NCBI GenBank assembly: GCA_902789665.1
Contig: CADAOY010000001.1
Span: 310,001-374,000, forward strand
Length of the DNA: 64,000 bases
Direction of reading: 5' to 3'
From: an uncultured Lachnospiraceae bacterium
Lineage (GTDB): Bacteria > Bacillota > Clostridia > Lachnospirales > Lachnospiraceae
Shown here: piece after piece, positions 58,902 to 64,000 of the stretch
How the letters are laid out: every line of letters begins with the position of its first letter
Position numbering within the stretch: position 1 is the stretch's first letter
Notes under the pieces: model-generated
What the model saw: the letters and a program-made list of their open reading frames with translations, nothing else
Told to the model about the DNA's origin: nothing
Database searches by the model: none
Program-made: the position numbers and the translations under genes

Positions 58902-60338
58902 ATGAACGAAGATGTTTATGTAAGCCCGTTATCGGAAAGATATTCAAGCAAGGAGATGCAGTATATCTTTTCACCTGAGAAGAAATTCAAAACCTGGAGA
59001 AGATTATGGATTGCTCTTGCAGAAACTGAGAAAGAATTAGGCTTAACTCAGATTACTGATGAGATGATAGAAGAACTTAAGGAACATAAAGATGACCTTA
59101 ATCTTGATGTTGCAAAAGAAAGAGAAAAGGTTGTTAGACATGACGTAATGAGCCATGTTTATGCATATGGAATGCAGTGTCCTAAGGCTAAGGGTATTAT
59201 CCATCTTGGTGCAACATCATGCTACGTTGGTGATAATACAGATATGATTCTTATGAAGGAAGCTCTTATTCTTGTTCGTAAGAAAGTTGTAAATGTTATT
59301 AATAACTTAACCAAGTTTGCTGAGGAATATAAAGATCTTCCAACACTTGCATTTACACATTTCCAGCCAGCACAGCCAACCACAGTTGGTAAGAGAGCAA
59401 CACTCTGGATTAATGAGTTTGTTATCGACTTAGAGGATCTTGATTATGTTATTGATTCTCTTAAACTTCTTGGTTCAAAGGGAACAACAGGTACACAGGC
59501 AAGTTTCCTGGAGTTATTTGACGGAGATCAGGAAACAATCGATAAGATTGATCCAATGATTGCAAAGAAGATGGGATTTGAATCAACATATCCTGTATCA
59601 GGTCAGACATATTCAAGAAAGATTGATACAAGAGTATGTAACGTACTTGCAGGTATTGCAGCAAGTGCTCATAAGATGGGTAATGATATCAGACTCCTTC
59701 AGCACCTTAAGGAAGTTGAAGAGCCATTTGAGAAGAGCCAGATTGGTTCATCAGCAATGGCTTATAAGCGTAATCCAATGCGTTCAGAGAGAATCTGTTC
59801 ACTTTCAAGATATGTAATCTGTGATGCACTTAATCCTGCAATTACATCAGCTACACAGTGGTTTGAGAGAACACTTGATGACTCTGCAAATAAGAGATTA
59901 TCAGTAGCAGAAGGATTCCTTGCAACAGATGGTATTCTTGATTTATGTATCAATGTAACTGACGGACTTAAGGTATATCCTAAGGTTATTGAGAAACATA
60001 TCAAAGCTGAACTTCCATTTATGGCTACAGAGAATATTATGATGGATGCTGTTAAGGCAGGTGGAGACAGACAGGTTCTTCATGAAATCATCAGAGAGAA
60101 GTCAATGGAAGCAGGAAAGAATGTTAAGGAAGAAGGTCTTGAGAATAATCTTCTTGAACTTCTTGCAGCAGAGCCTCAGTTTGGTCTTACCAAAGAAGAG
60201 ATGGAATCAAAACTTGATCCGGCTCTCTATGTGGGAAGAGCACCAAGACAGGTTGAGAAGTTCGTGGCTGAAGTTTGCAATCCAATCTTAGAGAAGTATA
60301 AAGATGAACTTAATGTAGTAGCTACGATTAATGTATAA
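58902..60338 (+). CDS. purB: Adenylosuccinate lyase
   Basis: It catalyses two fumarate-releasing steps in purine synthesis (SAICAR to AICAR, adenylosuccinate to AMP). At 478 aa, the fumarase-superfamily signature [14 protein letters not shown] carries the catalytic flexible loop serine; [12 protein letters not shown] and [15 protein letters not shown] are the other two conserved regions. The ribosome site is TGGAGG, 22 bp after the preceding gene. Confidence 0.97.
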   Translation: MNEDVYVSPLSERYSSKEMQYIFSPEKKFKTWRRLWIALAETEKELGLTQITDEMIEELKEHKDDLNLDVAKEREKVVRHDVMSHVYAYGMQCPKAKGIIHLGATSCYVGDNTDMILMKEALILVRKKVVNVINNLTKFAEEYKDLPTLAFTHFQPAQPTTVGKRATLWINEFVIDLEDLDYVIDSLKLLGSKGTTGTQASFLELFDGDQETIDKIDPMIAKKMGFESTYPVSGQTYSRKIDTRVCNVLAGIAASAHKMGNDIRLLQHLKEVEEPFEKSQIGSSAMAYKRNPMRSERICSLSRYVICDALNPAITSATQWFERTLDDSANKRLSVAEGFLATDGILDLCINVTDGLKVYPKVIEKHIKAELPFMATENIMMDAVKAGGDRQVLHEIIREKSMEAGKNVKEEGLENNLLELLAAEPQFGLTKEEMESKLDPALYVGRAPRQVEKFVAEVCNPILEKYKDELNVVATINV

Positions 60339-60389
60339 AATTTATTTTTAAAAAGAAAAGTTAAGAAAAGTTGAAGAAGAAGTAAGAAA

Positions 60390-62027
60390 ATGAGAAAGTT
60401 ATCAAAAAGAGGAAAGGGAACTTTAATAGCCTTACTGGTTATTATAGTTCTCGGAATATCAGCAGGTGTGGCAGGTTACGTATTTTATCTGTTTGACAAG
60501 ACACAGTCATCCATAACGGTTGAAGCAGGTACTACTGTATATGCAACAGATTTTATAAAGCATAATGTACAGGAAATCAGTTTCACTGATGGAAGCGATA
60601 AAATAGAAACCAACACCTGCGTTTCTATGAAAGTTTCTGTTACTGCTGATAATTTCAGCAGGGACTGTGTATTAAATGTGGTTGATACCACATTTCCAAC
60701 AGCAGATCCAAAGCCTATGGTTTTAATGGCAGGTGATACATGTGAAGCTAAAGACCTGGTTGAGAATGTAGTTGATGAAACACCTGTAACCATTGATTTT
60801 GCTGAAAGTGTTGACTGGTCAGCATATGGACTTCGTGAAGTTCCGGTAAAAATAACGGATGAAGGAAATAATACAACCATAATTAATTCGACGCTTAATA
60901 TATCAAAGGTTGACCTGGCTTCTCCTTATGCAATTGAGGCAGGAAGTTATATGCCGGACCCGAGGATTTTCCTGGTGACTGATGGTGAGTGTGAATACAG
61001 GCAGTCAGGCTGGGATTTCGTTGATTCAGCACACTGCGGTGTCTATCCGGTATTCCTTTTGGTAGATGGTGAGGAAGTTCAGGTTAAGGTTGAAATCGTG
61101 GACAGCATTGAGCCAAGATTTGAGGTTCAGGACCTTAATGATTATATAGGTCACGATTTGGATCCTGCCAAGTTTGTAACATCCTGCGTTGATGCAACAG
61201 ATGTAACTTATTCTTATAAGACAGAGCCTGATATGACTTTGGAAAATCAGACCGTAACCATTGTGGGTACAGATGAAGGTGGCAATACTTATGAGGTGTC
61301 AGCTAATCTTGCATTAGTTCCAGATGTTGAGCCTCCTACAATTCTTGGTACAGGTAACCTTGGTGTTCAGGTTGGCGGAACAGTATCATACAGAAGCGGT
61401 GTAAGCGTAGTTGATAACTGCGATGAAGACTTGGAGGTTCAGATAGATAATTCTGCAGTAGACCTTAATGTGGAAGGCAGTTATCCCGTTGTATATACGG
61501 CAACGGACCATAGCGGTAATGTGGCAACAGTAACCACTATGGTTAATGTTCTCCCTGAAGGTGTTGAGGTTGTAACAATTGATGAATTATATGCTTTGGC
61601 TGATGAGATTTTAGCAGGCATTATTACAGATGACATGAGTCAGTACGATAAGGCACATGCAATCTTTACCTGGGTTCGTTCCAATATTATGTGGTCTGAA
61701 CATTCAATTAAAGAGGACTGGGTTGAGGCTGCATATGAAGGCTTTACAGATAAGAGAGGAGACTGCTATACATTCGCAAGTACTTCCAAAGCACTTCTTA
61801 CAAGAGCAGGTATTCCTAATATTGATATAAAGAGAAATTCCACACTCAGTAAGCATTTCTGGAATCTTATCGACTGTGGCGACGGCTGGTATCATTATGA
61901 TGCAACTCCTCGTAATGACAAGACAGTTGTATTCTACTGGTCAGAAAGTATGCTTCAGGGTGATGAGGCAGTAAGAAGATCACATGTGTATGATAAGACT
62001 TTGTATCCAACTGTTAACTGGAACTGA
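60390..62027 (+). CDS. Membrane-anchored transglutaminase-like protein with Ig-like repeats
   Basis: The 545-aa protein has an N-terminal signal-anchor (about 10-33, GTLIALLVIIVLGISAGVAGYVF). Several Ig/HYR-like modules follow (about 40-390), including SYPVVYTATDHSGNVATVT. A transglutaminase-like domain (about 395-545) ends the protein, with the catalytic triad C459 (RGDCYTF), H489 (KHFWNLI) and D504 (YHYDATP). Such proteins may act as cysteine peptidases or crosslinkers at the cell surface. The ribosome site is weak. Between purB and this gene lie 51 AT-rich bases. Confidence 0.85.
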   Translation: MRKLSKRGKGTLIALLVIIVLGISAGVAGYVFYLFDKTQSSITVEAGTTVYATDFIKHNVQEISFTDGSDKIETNTCVSMKVSVTADNFSRDCVLNVVDTTFPTADPKPMVLMAGDTCEAKDLVENVVDETPVTIDFAESVDWSAYGLREVPVKITDEGNNTTIINSTLNISKVDLASPYAIEAGSYMPDPRIFLVTDGECEYRQSGWDFVDSAHCGVYPVFLLVDGEEVQVKVEIVDSIEPRFEVQDLNDYIGHDLDPAKFVTSCVDATDVTYSYKTEPDMTLENQTVTIVGTDEGGNTYEVSANLALVPDVEPPTILGTGNLGVQVGGTVSYRSGVSVVDNCDEDLEVQIDNSAVDLNVEGSYPVVYTATDHSGNVATVTTMVNVLPEGVEVVTIDELYALADEILAGIITDDMSQYDKAHAIFTWVRSNIMWSEHSIKEDWVEAAYEGFTDKRGDCYTFASTSKALLTRAGIPNIDIKRNSTLSKHFWNLIDCGDGWYHYDATPRNDKTVVFYWSESMLQGDEAVRRSHVYDKTLYPTVNWN

Positions 62028-62039
62028 CGCGAACTACAA

Positions 62040-62158
62040 GTGCATGTGAGGAATAAGCATAATTCGCAAGAAAAGCTTGCTTTTGTAAAGAATTATGCTA
62101 TGACGAACAGAGCGCGCCAGCGCGCACGAGCAAATCTCTGATTTGCGAGTAAATGCAC
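62040..62158. repeat. Multibranched inverted-repeat element
   Basis: A closing stem GTGCAT/ATGCAC (62040-62045, 62153-62158) encloses three hairpins: GCATAATTC/GAATTATGC (62057-62065, 62090-62098) with an inner GCAAG/CTTGC; GCGCG/CGCGC (62112-62116, 62121-62125); and GCAAATC/GATTTGC (62130-62136, 62140-62146). It lies between the transglutaminase and racemase genes and ends about 15 nt before the racemase start, so it could be a leader RNA. Confidence 0.6.
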
Positions 62159-62172
62159 GAAGGAAAGAAATT

Positions 62173-62859
62173 ATGAAAAAACTTGGAATTATAGGTGGCA
62201 TGGGGCCTTTGGCTACAGCCATCTATATGAAAAAAGTAATTGAATATACCAAAGCTCCAACAGATGCTGAAAATATTCAGATGGATATAATCAACGATCC
62301 GACAATACCTGACAGAACTGCTTTTATCCTGGGAGAAAGCACTGACAGCCCTGTTGAGAGAATTGTTGAAATAAGAACGGACCTTGAGAAAAGAGGCTGC
62401 GATGTAATTGCAATTCCGTGCAATACTGCTTTTGCATTTTATAATGAGATAGCAGCAGGTTCTTCAGTTCCAGTACTTAATCCAATCACTTTAACCTGTG
62501 AAAGACTGGTTGAGATGGGTGTTAAGAAAGCAGGAGTCATGGCTACAAGAGGTACCATAAAGATGGGCTTATTTAAGAAGTGCCTGGGCCAGTATGGAAT
62601 CGAAGCTATTATTCCTGATGAGAAGATGCAGTCTGTTATCAGTTCAATGATTTATAACTATGTTAAGGCAGGAAAGAATATTCCTTCTGTTGATATTAAC
62701 TGGGTAAGGGAATATATGATTTCAATGGGAGCCCAGAAGATTATACTTGGCTGTACGGAACTTACTGAAGTTGCTGAGACAGACAAAAATGATATATATG
62801 TGGACACTCTTGATGTGCTTGCAGAAGAAGCAGTTAAGATGTGCAGCATAGGAGGATGA
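62173..62859 (+). CDS. Aspartate/glutamate racemase-family protein
   Basis: The ATG at 62173 follows AGGAAAG; an earlier in-frame TTG lies in the structured leader. The 228-aa protein has GIIGGMGPLAT, a first cysteine in IPCNTAF and a second in ILGCTEL, the two-base PLP-independent racemase pair. It is more like aspartate racemase than MurI. Its stop lies one base before the next start, so the two genes are coupled, hinting at a D-amino acid fed to the adenylating enzyme. Confidence 0.9.
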   Translation: MKKLGIIGGMGPLATAIYMKKVIEYTKAPTDAENIQMDIINDPTIPDRTAFILGESTDSPVERIVEIRTDLEKRGCDVIAIPCNTAFAFYNEIAAGSSVPVLNPITLTCERLVEMGVKKAGVMATRGTIKMGLFKKCLGQYGIEAIIPDEKMQSVISSMIYNYVKAGKNIPSVDINWVREYMISMGAQKIILGCTELTEVAETDKNDIYVDTLDVLAEEAVKMCSIGG

Positions 62860-62860
62860 T

Positions 62861-64000
62861 ATGAGAAATAATGTACTTGATTATCTGGACGAGGCGGTAC
62901 TTAAGAATCCGGATAAAGCAGCATTCATAGACAAGAAAGAAAGTCTGACATTCAGACAACTTAAAGATAACGCGGATAGGGGGGCGACTTATCTTCATAA
63001 TGAGGGATATTATAACGAGGGTATCCTTATATATATGAGCAAGTCTCCATCAGAGATATCCGCTTTTTTTACTGTTATAAGATCGGGTAATTATTACGTT
63101 CCTATCGATGAAAAAATGCCCGCCGCCAGAATCAATCTCATTATCCAGACAGTTAATCCAAGACTTGTAATCTGTGATGAGACAACAATCGACAAGGCAG
63201 CAAACTTAGAGGGTGAGCATAAGTGTATTTTATTTAAGGATGTAATAGCTGCAGAAGCAGATAATGTGGTTTTAACCACAATTCGTAATGCAGCAATTGA
63301 TGTGGATCCAATCTATATTGTATTTACATCAGGCAGCACCGGAGTTCCTAAGGGAGTATGTGCCTGCCACAGAAATGTAATTGATTATATTGAGAGTTTA
63401 TGCGAGGCTCTTAAGTTTGATGAAAATACAGTATTTGGTAATCAGACTCCACTTTATTTTGATTCACCGCTTAAAGAGATATATCCAACACTTAAATACT
63501 GTGCGACCACATATTTGGTTCCAAAGGAATTATTTATGTTTCCGGTAAAGCTGGTTGAATATCTTAATGAGAATAAGATTAATACAATATGCTGGGTTGT
63601 ATCAGCATTAACAATGATATCCGGACTTAAGGCTTTTGATACAATTAAGCCTGAGCATTTAAGACTGGTTGCATTTGGTTCTGAAGTTTTCCCGATTAAG
63701 CAGTTTAATATGTGGAAAGAGGCTGCTCCTAATGCAAGATTTGTTAATCTCTACGGTCCTACAGAAGGAACAGGTATGTGCTGCTATTATGAGGTGGACA
63801 GGGATTTTGCCGAAGGGGATGTTATTCCTATAGGAAGACCTTTTAAGAATACCGGATTAATGTTAATTGATGAAGAAGGCAAGCTTGCTAATGAGGGTGA
63901 GATTGTGCTTCGCGGAAGCTGTGTAACCTTAGGTTATTTCAATAACGAAGAGAAGACCAATGAGGTATATACACTTAATCCGTTAATCAGTGCATATAAG
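62861..64000 (+). CDS. AMP-forming amino-acid adenylating enzyme, 5' part
   Basis: The reading frame opens at the ATG at 62861, preceded by GGAGGATG, and runs to the end of the window (380 codons). It contains the ANL-superfamily core motifs VFTSGSTGVPKGV (A3), a YGPTEG (A5) loop and the GEIVLRG (A6-like) segment, plus an early LTFRQLKDNADRGATYL. This resembles DltA or NRPS adenylation domains. The remaining A7-A10 motifs and any carrier domain lie outside the window. The amino acid cannot be predicted confidently. Confidence 0.9.
   Translation, partial: MRNNVLDYLDEAVLKNPDKAAFIDKKESLTFRQLKDNADRGATYLHNEGYYNEGILIYMSKSPSEISAFFTVIRSGNYYVPIDEKMPAARINLIIQTVNPRLVICDETTIDKAANLEGEHKCILFKDVIAAEADNVVLTTIRNAAIDVDPIYIVFTSGSTGVPKGVCACHRNVIDYIESLCEALKFDENTVFGNQTPLYFDSPLKEIYPTLKYCATTYLVPKELFMFPVKLVEYLNENKINTICWVVSALTMISGLKAFDTIKPEHLRLVAFGSEVFPIKQFNMWKEAAPNARFVNLYGPTEGTGMCCYYEVDRDFAEGDVIPIGRPFKNTGLMLIDEEGKLANEGEIVLRGSCVTLGYFNNEEKTNEVYTLNPLISAYK

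Overview
The window looks like chromosome from a low-GC Firmicute, most likely a Lachnospiraceae member near Butyrivibrio/Pseudobutyrivibrio. The grounds are AT-rich intergenic DNA with many AGA codons, AGGAGG-type ribosome sites and TATAAT promoters, and several families I know mainly from Lachnospiraceae (DUF6062, DUF4364, DUF6106, DUF5716/5717-like). No integrase, transposase, rRNA or CRISPR array was seen. The one RNA gene found is tRNA-Arg(ACG).

Layout. 1-2538: tail of an SMP-30-type lactonase and a two-gene ABC exporter. 2630-4864: unrecognised 744-aa protein. 5030-12977: F-type ATP synthase operon plus a beta-CASP nuclease. The operon has no atpH; the delta C-terminal domain is instead fused to the N-terminus of alpha. 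The c subunit carries a signal-peptide-like extension. 13016-15357 (minus): murI and two conserved genes. 15505-22131: housekeeping (kinase/ParB fusion, guaB, rarA, malic enzyme, Smr). 22200-26258: a calpain-type cysteine protease and a flotillin.

26421-34878 is a RiPP-like maturation and export locus: STAS protein, radical SAM/SPASM enzyme, miniature HlyD-like adaptor, C39-peptidase ABC transporter, second ABC transporter and a Cache/HAMP/PP2C phosphatase. No precursor peptide is visible nearby. 35141-39265 holds an AEC transporter, a zinc-type ArsR/HMA/P-type ATPase operon with a visible operator, a G-quadruplex-capable repeat array and the tRNA.

39468-48780 is an envelope locus that mixes importer and exporter parts: GtrII-like glucosyltransferase, coiled-coil membrane protein, MalF/MalG-type permeases, RND-type adaptor, MacB-like periplasmic protein and a very large lipoprotein solute-binding protein, with no ATPase. 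48906-51866 holds DJ-1, YjfB, Mrp and a CobD-like enzyme. 52029-58879 is a tight four-gene operon of largely undescribed proteins: a 1182-aa solenoid, an Hsp70-like protein with degenerate nucleotide motifs, a TPR protein and a two-TM coiled-coil protein. I think this is the best candidate for an undescribed system. The window ends with purB, a membrane-anchored transglutaminase, an Asp/Glu racemase and a truncated amino-acid-adenylating enzyme.

Strong non-coding signals: two intricate branched inverted-repeat elements (34944-35067, 62040-62158), a promoter nested in a terminator (24642-24690), overlapping divergent promoters with a possibly leaderless Smr gene (about 21845-21880), and a shared promoter-like motif ahead of the 744-aa protein and the calpain-like protease.
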